From an uncultured Acetatifactor sp. (GTDB lineage Bacteria; Bacillota; Clostridia; Lachnospirales; Lachnospiraceae), in assembly GCA_910589655.1 (NCBI GenBank), contig CAJUTJ010000133.1, positions 1 through 20,805 on the forward strand: 20,805 nucleotides of DNA, read 5' to 3'. A program made the translations under genes and the position numbers. The notes under the pieces were generated by a model. That model searched no databases. It was not told the DNA's origin and worked only from the letters and a program-made list of their open reading frames with translations. This document shows, piece by piece, positions 1 through 7,048 of this stretch; position 1 is the stretch's first letter; every line of letters begins with the position of its first letter.

Positions 1-102
1 GCTTATATTTATAGCCACATCCAGGAAGAACGGATTCGTTTCGTTTACCAATGTGGAGCCAGGCACATTGGCTTTGAGCAGGTTATAGCTTTAGTGGCGT
101 AG
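1..102 (+). CDS. C-terminal fragment of an unidentified protein (partial, runs off left edge)
   Basis: Frame 1 is open from the first base to a TAG stop at 100-102, giving 33 residues that end in GFEQVIALVA. The piece is charged and compact and looks like a genuine protein tail, but I cannot place it in a family. A transposase tail is one possibility because non-coding AT-rich DNA follows directly, but nothing visible proves it. It is the only plus-strand coding signal at this end, opposite to the next gene. Confidence 0.3.
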   Translation, partial: AYIYSHIQEERIRFVYQCGARHIGFEQVIALVA

Positions 103-212
103 GTTTATTGTGCAATTTTTTAAACTTGCTCATTTATAGTTTAATATTGAGTGATGATGTATTTATAATAAATTATATGCATGGAACATAAATATGTTTT
201 CAGGGACTACTA

Positions 213-256
213 CGTAATAAAAGATAAAATCATGCGGCACTTTTGTCTTTGCCGCA
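213..256 (-). terminator. Intrinsic terminator after the FG-GAP-like gene
   Basis: Arms TGCGGCA (233-239) and TGCCGCA (250-256) form a 7-bp GC-rich stem with a 10-nt loop. Read on the minus strand, the stem is followed by a T-rich run (TGATTTTATCTTTT, 232 down to about 219). It lies about 65 bp past the stop codon at 321. Apart from this hairpin, the 218-bp gap at 103-320 is AT-rich and I see nothing else in it. Confidence 0.75.
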
Positions 257-320
257 CTCTTTACATGATGTGGTATATACGGGCTTTGAGCCGACTTCAC
301 ACATCACTGCCGGATGATGG

Positions 321-1355
321 TCATTCCTCACTTATCTCCCCCGTGGCATCATCCAACAGAAATTTTCTTATTTTCTCGTCCTGTACCATACAGATTACAT
401 GGTAAAGCCTCTCATCCTCTATTATCATGCCATTATAAAAAAGATAATAATCGTCGTTCCACTCTGCCGCCCCGGCTTCCCCTTTGCTTTCGGATTCAGA
501 CAGAGCATAATAATAATCCGGAAGCGTCACCCCCAATAAAAGCTCGTAACCATCTTTCTGCCATTCAACATAAGGCAGCTTTTCCCGAACCGCCGAATCC
601 CCGTCCACCACAATCTCTTCGCAGACACGGTCAAGAGCTTCCTCGGAAGAAATTCCGGATTTTATTTTATCATGGTAAATATAATAAGAACCGTCAAATA
701 GGCTGATCCTTGGAAACGCCTTATGCGCCATATGCTCTGAGTCCTCCAGATCCACACGAACCATGAGCGATCCGTCCATGGCAATCGCATAACGCTGCCA
801 TGCACCGGTCTGCTCGTTTCGTATCTTCACATCATAGCCCTCCGCATAATTGTAATCATCCACATTTACCTGCTTTATCAAACTTAGATTCTCGTTATGA
901 TATTCGTAGATGTCTGTCTGCACTGTGCCTGAACTGCTTCCCCAGCCCACATTTACCATCAAATAACCGTCCTGTATAAAGGCACCTATGTAAGGATCAC
1001 CACGCATGCCGCCGCTTGTGGCATCACCGAGATACGGCGTGTCCTCCTGCTCCATCCATGAGCCGTCCTTTTGCTGTAATAATATAAACATACGGCGCTC
1101 ATTTGACGTATGATAACCACAAAAGGCATCACTATCCACCACGAAAGCGATATCCTGCAGCCCGTCGCTATTTAAGTCACCCTGAATAAAATCAATGCAT
1201 GCAAACTCTTCCGCTTCAGGATAATGCTCCCCAAGCCAAGCTGCAATAAACACCTCTTCCTCCTCCGACACACCTCTATCTGTATACAAAAGCACCGGAA
1301 CCTCCCATACCGGCTCTATGCTTTTGATCGGATTGCCGGACACTGCCGCATACAT
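321..1355 (-). CDS. FG-GAP/VCBS-like protein of unknown function, possibly truncated at its 5' end
   Basis: The 344-residue product is acidic. Near residue 60 it has the calcium-loop-like stretch GDLNSDGLQDIAF, typical of FG-GAP/VCBS repeats found in extracellular proteins. The rest is rich in aromatic residues and Gly and recalls the many small secreted proteins of Lachnospiraceae, but I recognise no catalytic motif. Such proteins normally start with a signal peptide or lipobox; none is present here. The reading frame stays open about 21 codons upstream of this ATG, to a TGA, without another ATG, GTG or TTG. A terminator-like hairpin (1368-1397) ends only 12 nt before the ATG, and the only nearby ribosome site is a weak AAAGAA. 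The gene may therefore have lost its 5' end. Function unknown; that it is or was coding is fairly sure. Confidence 0.65.
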   Translation of the reverse strand: MYAAVSGNPIKSIEPVWEVPVLLYTDRGVSEEEEVFIAAWLGEHYPEAEEFACIDFIQGDLNSDGLQDIAFVVDSDAFCGYHTSNERRMFILLQQKDGSWMEQEDTPYLGDATSGGMRGDPYIGAFIQDGYLMVNVGWGSSSGTVQTDIYEYHNENLSLIKQVNVDDYNYAEGYDVKIRNEQTGAWQRYAIAMDGSLMVRVDLEDSEHMAHKAFPRISLFDGSYYIYHDKIKSGISSEEALDRVCEEIVVDGDSAVREKLPYVEWQKDGYELLLGVTLPDYYYALSESESKGEAGAAEWNDDYYLFYNGMIIEDERLYHVICMVQDEKIRKFLLDDATGEISEE

Positions 1356-1360
1356 CAGTT

Positions 1361-1397
1361 CTTTAAAACAGGCAAAAATAAAATCATTTTCGCCTGT
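1361..1397 (-). terminator. Terminator-like hairpin just upstream of the FG-GAP-like ORF
   Basis: ACAGGC (1368-1373) pairs with GCCTGT (1392-1397), and the stem is extended by A/T pairs on the inside. On the minus strand the hairpin is followed by TTTTAAAG. It would block transcription arriving from the right before the ATG at 1355, unless it acts as an attenuator. Confidence 0.5.
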
Positions 1398-1470
1398 CTT
1401 ATGCTTTTCTATCCTTCATTCCATTTCTTTTCCGAATTGACCTTTTTCCCACAATCTCCTCCACCCGGAT

Positions 1471-1505
1471 CAAAAACAACAGTTCAACCAAAGGCTGAAC
1501 TGTTG
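1471..1505 (-). terminator. Strong intrinsic terminator of the binding protein/chemoreceptor/surface protein operon
   Basis: CAACAGTTCA (1477-1486) and TGAACTGTTG (1496-1505) form a perfect 10-bp stem with a 9-nt loop. On the minus strand it is followed directly by TTTTTGATCC (1476 down). It lies about 310 bp past the stop of the surface protein, so that transcript would carry the whole palindromic region 1521-1812 as 3' untranslated RNA. Confidence 0.8.
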
Positions 1506-1520
1506 CTTAAATACCAAATA

Positions 1521-1564
1521 ATGAATCGGTGCAAGTCTGGAAGAATCGCATCAGCGATTCTTCC
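1521..1564. repeat. 44-bp direct repeat, copy 1, with internal perfect hairpin
   Basis: Positions 1521-1564 are identical to 1693-1736. Each copy ends in a perfect 11-bp stem, GGAAGAATCGC / GCGATTCTTCC, around the loop ATCA (1539-1564 in this copy). No third copy was seen in the window. Confidence 0.9.
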
Positions 1565-1649
1565 CGGAATGACTTAGCTTTTCTTAGGTTGGGTACAAAG
1601 AGGGGGTGTTTACACACCCTCTTTCCAACCTTAGAAAATCTTCATTCCG
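1565..1649. repeat. Long imperfect inverted repeat following 44-bp unit 1
   Basis: CGGAATGA (1565-1572) pairs with TCATTCCG (1642-1649). Inward the pairing continues through TTTTCTTAGGTTGG against CCAACCTTAGAAAA and through an AAAGAGGG / CCCTCTTT segment to a small loop near 1610. The result is a hairpin of about 85 nt with a few bulges. There is no coding frame here. A small hairpin GCCGCC-ATC-GGCGGC follows at 1667-1681. Confidence 0.75.
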
Positions 1650-1692
1650 TTCACACTTCCAAACATGCCGCCATCGGCGGCACAAACAATTT

Positions 1693-1736
1693 ATGAATCG
1701 GTGCAAGTCTGGAAGAATCGCATCAGCGATTCTTCC
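1693..1736. repeat. 44-bp direct repeat, copy 2
   Basis: This is an exact second copy of 1521-1564, 172 bp further on. Its internal hairpin is at 1711-1736. As with copy 1, a second long inverted repeat follows it directly. Confidence 0.9.
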
Positions 1737-1812
1737 GTGTGGAGAAGCTCTGCTCCGCAGAGCGTGAAATCACTTAGCGAGGTCTTTTCGAGCTTAGTGA
1801 TTTCCTCCACAC
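1737..1812. repeat. Branched palindrome abutting the stop codon of the surface protein gene
   Basis: The outer arms GTGTGGAG (1737-1744) and CTCCACAC (1805-1812) enclose two inner hairpins: GCTCTGC-TCC-GCAGAGC, and AAATCACTTAGC paired with GCTTAGTGATTT with one mismatch. The element ends exactly where the surface protein stop codon begins (1813). It would fold as a three-way junction in RNA from either strand. Confidence 0.8.
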
Positions 1813-3903
1813 TTATGCCGTAAACTCAAACGTCAAAATCTCTCCACTATATAATACAATAGTCAGGGTATGGCTGCCCTGAGGAATGGAAACTGACGGA
1901 TCCATCACTGTAAGCGTCAGCACATTGTCCTCCAGTCCCCCTTCAGAGCCATACTCCGCAATAAAGCCCAGCTTACCTGAGATTCCGCTGATCTGAGTCT
2001 CGCCGTTGTTATAATTCCCATTTATGGTCTGGTTGAACACCACCTGAAGCTTTGCGCCGCCTGAAGTTTTGAGAACCGTTACACCTGTAATCTTTGGCTG
2101 TGACGTATCATCCGGCGCCGGAGCGGTAAATTCAGGAATCTGCTTATAACTGTAGAAATCCTCCCTGTTGCCTTGCGCATCCTCCGACGCAAAGCAGAAC
2201 CATTGTCCCTCTTTTACGCCCTGAACCGTTATATAATTCAGACCATAGCCTATGGAGATCTGTGTACCGTTGGCATAAATCTGCGCGGGATCTTTGGCAG
2301 TGATCGTACCCTCACCCTCTACCTCGTCCTGAATCATATAATAAAGGGTGCCTGCTTCGTCTGAGTTGACAACCACCTGTATCGTATCCGTATCTTTCCA
2401 CTCAAAGCTTCTTGCATCAACTCTGGGTGCCTGCAAGTCAAGGTAACACGTACCTTTTAGCTGTGTACCGTCTTTCAGATTGATCAGAATCGTGTAAGTA
2501 TTATTGCCCATAGGGATGCTGCCTCTTTGCATATACACACGATAAACCCTGTTATCCGAAGTCCTGACCTCTCCAAGCGTTGTCTTGCTCAGCGGGCAGC
2601 TTATATCAAACTGCTCCAAAGTCAGTCTTTCTGAAGCGGCAGTCTCCAGCTCTATCTCAAATCCATACAGGAATTCGCCGTTTTCCTGCTTCTCGGCGAA
2701 TGCCTGAGCCCCTTTGATTGCACCTGTACTCTCCTCATAGACTTCTCCTCCAATGGAAAGGCTTTTTACCAATGTCGCCTTTTCCTCCGTGTTGACAGCC
2801 ACATAATACATGGTGTATGGCATATCTTCGGTCAGGCCGGTAACGGTAAAGGCATTTTCATGCTGTTTCATCTCCGTCTTAACACCATTGTTGATGATTT
2901 CGGCTTCCGTAAATTCGGCTGATTCACCTGCGGAAGCCGCCTGTGCCGAAGCCTGCCCGTTTTCCCTTAAAATATAGTAAAAGTAACCGGGTTCATCTGA
3001 ATTATAGGTAATTCTAGCCTCGACAGCACTGGTGCGGACAGCGTTAATACCCGCGATCTGTGCACAATCTGTCCTATAAACAAAGACCTTTGAGATCGAA
3101 GTACCGTCGGCAAGAGTGATCTGTATATCATATTCCTGATCCCTGTAATAGGTAGTTGCCAGATCATAAACCTTATTATCATTTGTGGACACAGACAGGA
3201 TCGTCATATCGGAGCCGCCGCTGTTACAAATGATACTGAACGCCTCCAGTGCCAAAGACTGTTCCGTCTTCTGATTCAAAGTGACTCTGATGCGGCCGGT
3301 GCCCACAACCTCTACGCTCTGAATCTCAAAGCCTTCTATTTCAGGCTCTGCGAAACCGTTATCATCTGCCGCTTCTTCGGCAATTAGCCCGCTCTCGCCT
3401 CCGCCCTCTCTGCCTTCCTGCTTCCCGGATACTTCATAATGCTTATAAGCCGCCAACACATCCGTGCCAAAGGCCGCCTGCAAATCACTGTACCTGTTAA
3501 GATAATCCATAGGATCAAAGTCGGTGCCATTGTCTCTGTGCTCAAAGGCTCCATAGGAAAGATAATGTGTTACATAAGCATCCCAGTCATCCCCAAACGC
3601 ATCCTGAAGATCCTGATAATTCTCCCTGTATTTGACTATGTCTATCATTCCATTCATTGTTCTGCCCTCTGAAAGCCCATACCTCATGAAATGATCCAGC
3701 AAAGCCGCCCTGTCATAGCCATATGCTTCCTTAAGATCCGGATACTTATCCGCATAATAATGTTCGTCAAAAACATCTTCTACGCTTGCTGCCTGCGTGT
3801 AACTGATGCTTCCCAGCGCTACCGCTCCCGCGGCTGCCGCGATGGCGATCCTCCTGCCTTTTTTTGCCGCCCTTATCAATCTTTTCCTGACTTCTTCCCT
3901 CAT
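1813..3903 (-). CDS. Large secreted modular surface protein
   Basis: The 696-residue product starts with a basic, hydrophobic signal peptide (RRIAIAAAAGAVALGS, cleavage likely after TQA near residue 38). Three copies of a 42-residue module follow, at about 49-82, 91-124 and 133-166, each with a YxxxYxDLxxAFG core and a C-terminal HYxxYGxxEGR-like end. Such modules are common in Lachnospiraceae surface proteins. After an acidic linker come two beta-rich domain types in alternation. Type A (about 195-285, 400-495 and 605-696) has a DNKVY-type core and ends in LxDGT. Type B (about 290-385 and 500-590) has an NSDExGxxYY core. There is no LPXTG motif and no C-terminal membrane anchor. AAAGGA lies about 10 nt before the ATG. 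It follows the chemoreceptor gene by 51 bp and probably shares its transcript. Function unknown; secretion is well supported. Confidence 0.85.
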   Translation of the reverse strand: MREEVRKRLIRAAKKGRRIAIAAAAGAVALGSISYTQAASVEDVFDEHYYADKYPDLKEAYGYDRAALLDHFMRYGLSEGRTMNGMIDIVKYRENYQDLQDAFGDDWDAYVTHYLSYGAFEHRDNGTDFDPMDYLNRYSDLQAAFGTDVLAAYKHYEVSGKQEGREGGGESGLIAEEAADDNGFAEPEIEGFEIQSVEVVGTGRIRVTLNQKTEQSLALEAFSIICNSGGSDMTILSVSTNDNKVYDLATTYYRDQEYDIQITLADGTSISKVFVYRTDCAQIAGINAVRTSAVEARITYNSDEPGYFYYILRENGQASAQAASAGESAEFTEAEIINNGVKTEMKQHENAFTVTGLTEDMPYTMYYVAVNTEEKATLVKSLSIGGEVYEESTGAIKGAQAFAEKQENGEFLYGFEIELETAASERLTLEQFDISCPLSKTTLGEVRTSDNRVYRVYMQRGSIPMGNNTYTILINLKDGTQLKGTCYLDLQAPRVDARSFEWKDTDTIQVVVNSDEAGTLYYMIQDEVEGEGTITAKDPAQIYANGTQISIGYGLNYITVQGVKEGQWFCFASEDAQGNREDFYSYKQIPEFTAPAPDDTSQPKITGVTVLKTSGGAKLQVVFNQTINGNYNNGETQISGISGKLGFIAEYGSEGGLEDNVLTLTVMDPSVSIPQGSHTLTIVLYSGEILTFEFTA

Positions 3904-3934
3904 TGTCTTATTTTCCTTTCTATTTATATTTTTA

Positions 3935-3951
3935 GGCGTTTACAAAACGCC
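3935..3951 (-). terminator. Hairpin between chemoreceptor and surface protein genes (weak terminator or processing site)
   Basis: GGCGTTT (3935-3941) and AAACGCC (3945-3951) form a 7-bp stem with a 3-nt loop, right after the chemoreceptor stop codon. On the minus strand TAAAAATATAAA follows, which is not a proper U-run. It may lower expression of the downstream gene or protect the upstream mRNA rather than end transcription. Confidence 0.4.
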
Positions 3952-3954
3952 ATT

Positions 3955-5541
3955 TTAGAAATTCGAGAATACTTCCATCTGTTTTTTCAGTTCCTCGACA
4001 ATTTCCCTGTTTGTATCCATACGGCCCGTTATATCTGCCATATCTTCCACCAGACTCTTAGAGCTGCCCGCAGCTCCGGTAATACCGACAGCGCCCTCGT
4101 CAATTGCCTTTGTAATGCTTTCAATAGAATATGCAATCTCCGTCATGGAATTTCTAAGACGGTCCGTTCTACTGTTAAATGCATCGATCCGTTCCTTTAC
4201 ATAATCGGCATCTTCTTTGTACTGCCTTCCGGAGCGGACAAACTCGCGGAATTCCGTCAAAATAGTTTCGCTCAGATAGTCTGCCATATCCTGAGAATGC
4301 TTTGACAGGTTATGTACCGCATTTGTGACGATCTGATTGACCTCCTGAATGCGTCCGGCAGTTTCACTACAGGAATTTGCTAATGATTTGATTTCTGCCG
4401 CAACGGCAGCAAAGCCTTTCCCGGATTCACCTGCCCGCATAGCCTCTATGGAAGCGTTAAGGGCGATCAGGTCGGTAGTAGACGAGATCGTCACAATATC
4501 TTTTGTCAGTTTGGTAACCTGATCTACACTCTTACTGTTTTCGATAGCCTCTTCCAGTACTTTTAGGATATCGGCGGTTTTCTTTTGAATGACTTCTGTG
4601 TTCGTCTGTGCCGCTGCCTCCATCTCATTGGCCCTTATTTTCATGGCAGACGAATACTCCGTAATGGCGCCGCATTCTTCCGCCATATCATGAACGTCTT
4701 CTTTGATGCCTGCAACACTGCCGTTAATATTGGCCGCATTCTTTGCCACCTTCTGAATGGCCACGGACAGGGAGCCTGCAAGGACGGAAAGATTTCCGGC
4801 GTTTTTTCCCGATCTGCGGGTGTGCTTCAGCACTTCCGCCGTCACCCCGTCCAGCTTTCTTGAGCTTTCCTGCAATGTATCCACCGACCCCTTGATGGGT
4901 GTTATCACATATTTTTTGATAATACGGATGGCGGCAAGGACTAATATCAGACATGTTACAACCGATGCAACAGCGATAATCAATGAAACAATGTATACGA
5001 AAGAAAGCTTCTGCCTCGCATTGGCTGTCCTTGCGCTTTCCGCCTCATACAGCTCATCGGTATTGCTTGCTATGGCAGCCCCGAAACCGGCAACGTCACC
5101 GTTGGCATAAGCATAGGCATCTTGAGTCTTGCTGTCCGCACTTGCACATACAAGGTAAACCAACGCATGTTTAAAGGAATCATAGTTTTCCAGAAGCTGC
5201 GCATAAATCTCCTCTTCGTCCTCCGTAACATAATTTTCATATTCCTTTAAATATGCTTCCAATATTTTTTCTTCTTCTTTCATTTGTGCCACAACGGTAA
5301 TCATGGTATTATAATCCGTTGCCACGATATGGGACAGAGCCATCTTGTGGATATTTGCGGTGGTATAACGGATATTCTGCAATGTCTCCATACCTACCAT
5401 ATAGTTATCTACGATTTTGGAAGCATTGGAATTTACATTGTTAATGCCGAAAACCGACAAGGCATTTGAAATCATTGCCACTATCCCCAAAAGGATGATG
5501 GGGAGTATGAGACGTTGTTGTATGGTAAATTTTCTCTTCAT
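3955..5541 (-). CDS. Methyl-accepting chemotaxis protein with four-helix-bundle sensor
   Basis: The 528-residue membrane receptor would report ligand state to the CheA/CheW array. TM1 lies at about 11-33 and TM2 at about 181-205. The extracytoplasmic segment between them, about 145 residues, is all-helical, as in four-helix-bundle (4HB_MCP) sensors. After TM2, KKYVITPIKG marks a HAMP-like connector. A long coiled coil follows. Its conserved hairpin tip lies at about 350-395 and contains TDLIALNASIEAMRAGE and GKGFAAVAAEIKSLA, close to the canonical NLLALNAAIEAARAGE / GKGFAVVA pattern. I see no CheR-binding pentapeptide at the C-terminus. The gene starts 28 bp after the binding protein gene ends. 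Co-transcription suggests that the binding protein presents a ligand to this receptor; that link is inferred. The ribosome site is ambiguous: AAAGGA lies 14 nt upstream. Confidence 0.93.
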   Translation of the reverse strand: MKRKFTIQQRLILPIILLGIVAMISNALSVFGINNVNSNASKIVDNYMVGMETLQNIRYTTANIHKMALSHIVATDYNTMITVVAQMKEEEKILEAYLKEYENYVTEDEEEIYAQLLENYDSFKHALVYLVCASADSKTQDAYAYANGDVAGFGAAIASNTDELYEAESARTANARQKLSFVYIVSLIIAVASVVTCLILVLAAIRIIKKYVITPIKGSVDTLQESSRKLDGVTAEVLKHTRRSGKNAGNLSVLAGSLSVAIQKVAKNAANINGSVAGIKEDVHDMAEECGAITEYSSAMKIRANEMEAAAQTNTEVIQKKTADILKVLEEAIENSKSVDQVTKLTKDIVTISSTTDLIALNASIEAMRAGESGKGFAAVAAEIKSLANSCSETAGRIQEVNQIVTNAVHNLSKHSQDMADYLSETILTEFREFVRSGRQYKEDADYVKERIDAFNSRTDRLRNSMTEIAYSIESITKAIDEGAVGITGAAGSSKSLVEDMADITGRMDTNREIVEELKKQMEVFSNF

Positions 5542-5569
5542 TTTCCATTTATAAATCCTTTCGATAGTT

Positions 5570-6808
5570 CTATCTTGCAGAAACGCCTTCTGCCAGCTCG
5601 TCTAATTGATCCTGCAGATCCCGTCCGGAAGGATTTCCTGCAGCCATGTTTTCGGCAAACTTCGAAACAGGATCCCAGAACTTGCCGCCTATCCGCTGGA
5701 GCTGAGAGAATACGGACTGTTCCAAAAGAGCGTTGATCGCCGGTGACTGCTTAATCTCTGCGGAATCCGCCACAGCGATATTTGAAGGGCCCTGACCCCG
5801 CATTTCGAAGCGGAGCCGCTGGTTCTCTTCATCCGTAATCCATTCGGCAAGTCTGGCTGCCCATTCCGGATATTCGGAATAAGCATTTACGCCGATCAGT
5901 TTACAGCCGGAGAAAGAAGCCATCTGAATCTGGCTGCCGCTGCAGCTATATGTGGGCAGTTTGGCAGCTCCGGTATTATCACCCCAGACCTCCTTTACCG
6001 CCACGGAATTCCATACGCCGCTGACACCCGCGATCACGGAACCGTCCTTCACTCCTTTTAGGAACTCTTCATCCGTACAGCTGGCAAAGCCCGGACTTTC
6101 CGCAATCCGGAGCATTGCACGGGCTACATCAATGCCCCGGATATCGCCGTCTGTCCGGTTCCATGTGCAATAGTTAGTGATTCCGTCATCGTTAAGTCCC
6201 ACTTGCAGCCCCGTATTTCCGAAGAATGAATACACATACCAGGCCGAAGACCAGTCCATGGTAAATAACTTCCCGTTTGACGCCGCGGCTTCCAGTATAC
6301 CGTCCAGCGTCTCCGCCTGCTCATCTGTGATATATCGCTTGTTATAATATAAGAAGTATCCGTTATCCGCAGTCAATGGATATGCATATAGTTGATTATT
6401 TACCGTGACTGCCTCCACCGTGCTTGAAAGATTTCTGTCCCTGATCTGCTCCGCATTCTCAATCGGCTCCAATGCTCCGGCTGCCGCCAGAGTATTCAGC
6501 TGGTCGTCGGCAAAAGTAAATACATCCGCACCTTCTTCCAATCCGCCGATCAAAACGTCTTTACACTGGGATTCTCCCTGTACTTCGAATGAAATCCGAA
6601 AATCCGCCTCTCCCTGATAGTTTGACTGAAAGCTCCGGATGATCCGGGTCATCAGTTCCTCATCTTCTTCGGCACCCCAGACCACCAGCTCGACTTTGGG
6701 GAGTTCCGTATTCTCCAGATACGTTTCCTCCGCCGTACCACATCCCGTAAACGCTGCGGCACATAAAATGCACGAAAGCAATCCTCCTATTCTTTTTCTC
6801 ATAAACAC
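5570..6808 (-). CDS. Extracellular solute-binding lipoprotein (ABC family 1 type, probably sugar-like ligand)
   Basis: The 412-residue product begins MFMRKRIGGLL, then a hydrophobic stretch ending FTGC, with Cys23 as the likely lipidated residue. The mature part has the look of family 1 sugar-binding proteins: an early VELVVWGAEEDEELM segment, ADVFTFADDQLNTL, AYPLTADNGYFLYYNKRY, and a C-terminal half with repeated helices (EWAARLAEWITDEENQRLRFE). The ligand cannot be read from sequence. No permease or importer ATPase gene is adjacent. The next gene, 28 bp away, is a chemoreceptor, so a role in ligand sensing is as likely as uptake with a distant permease. AAGGA lies 10 nt before the chosen ATG. 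A promoter and a terminator-like leader hairpin precede it. Confidence 0.88.
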   Translation of the reverse strand: MFMRKRIGGLLSCILCAAAFTGCGTAEETYLENTELPKVELVVWGAEEDEELMTRIIRSFQSNYQGEADFRISFEVQGESQCKDVLIGGLEEGADVFTFADDQLNTLAAAGALEPIENAEQIRDRNLSSTVEAVTVNNQLYAYPLTADNGYFLYYNKRYITDEQAETLDGILEAAASNGKLFTMDWSSAWYVYSFFGNTGLQVGLNDDGITNYCTWNRTDGDIRGIDVARAMLRIAESPGFASCTDEEFLKGVKDGSVIAGVSGVWNSVAVKEVWGDNTGAAKLPTYSCSGSQIQMASFSGCKLIGVNAYSEYPEWAARLAEWITDEENQRLRFEMRGQGPSNIAVADSAEIKQSPAINALLEQSVFSQLQRIGGKFWDPVSKFAENMAAGNPSGRDLQDQLDELAEGVSAR

Positions 6809-6838
6809 CCCATCCTTATATGTTTCGGTAATAAAATC

Positions 6839-6857
6839 AAATCCGCAAAACGGATTT
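6839..6857 (-). terminator. Terminator-like hairpin in the leader of the binding protein operon (possible attenuator)
   Basis: AAATCCG (6839-6845) and CGGATTT (6851-6857) form a 7-bp stem with a 5-nt loop. On the minus strand GATTTTATTA follows. It lies between the best promoter (6903-6931) and the ATG at 6808, so it is either the distal terminator of the exporter operon or an attenuator in the leader. Confidence 0.6.
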
Positions 6858-6902
6858 TAAGCGCAAAGCACGGCAGCCGCCGAATTCTGCGTCAGCAGAA
6901 CC

Positions 6903-6931
6903 ATTATACCATTGATACTAACTGTATGCAA
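6903..6931 (-). promoter_or_regulatory. Sigma70-type promoter for the binding protein/chemoreceptor operon
   Basis: On the minus strand, TTGCAT (6926-6931) and a perfect TATAAT (6903-6908) are separated by 17 bp. Predicted start is near 6896, with a leader of about 88 nt. A small palindrome TTCTGC-GTCA-GCAGAA (6885-6900) sits on the predicted start site. Confidence 0.65.
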
Positions 6932-7003
6932 TTATAAGGATACATACCACTTACAGACAGACTGCATAAAATTGCTTTTCACACCCACGCCGCCGCGAGG
7001 CGA

Positions 7004-7037
7004 TTTCTGTGCATAGGTTGCCGTGAACGAAGTAAAC
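7004..7037 (+). repeat. 34-nt dispersed element, copy A (downstream flank of exporter genes)
   Basis: The sequence from TTTCTGTGCATAGGTTGC to AAGTAAAC matches the reverse complement of 10817-10850 at 31 of 34 positions by eye. It ends 11 bp before the exporter stop codon at 7049. The rest of the 240-bp gap 6809-7048 holds the promoter and hairpins listed separately. Confidence 0.8.
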
Positions 7038-7048
7038 CTCAGAGCCAC

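Noticed and set aside
1356..1392. Leader peptide MILFLPVLKN whose stop overlaps the ATG at 1355
   Set aside because: The peptide lies within the terminator-like hairpin and has no convincing ribosome site; probably chance.
1521..1812. Insertion sequence
   Set aside because: No transposase frame and no clear target-site duplication were seen; only repeats and palindromes are supported.
3691..4305. Plus-strand open frame of 204 codons
   Set aside because: It runs across the chemoreceptor/surface protein junction on the wrong strand, with Cys/Arg/Ile-rich noise and no ribosome site.
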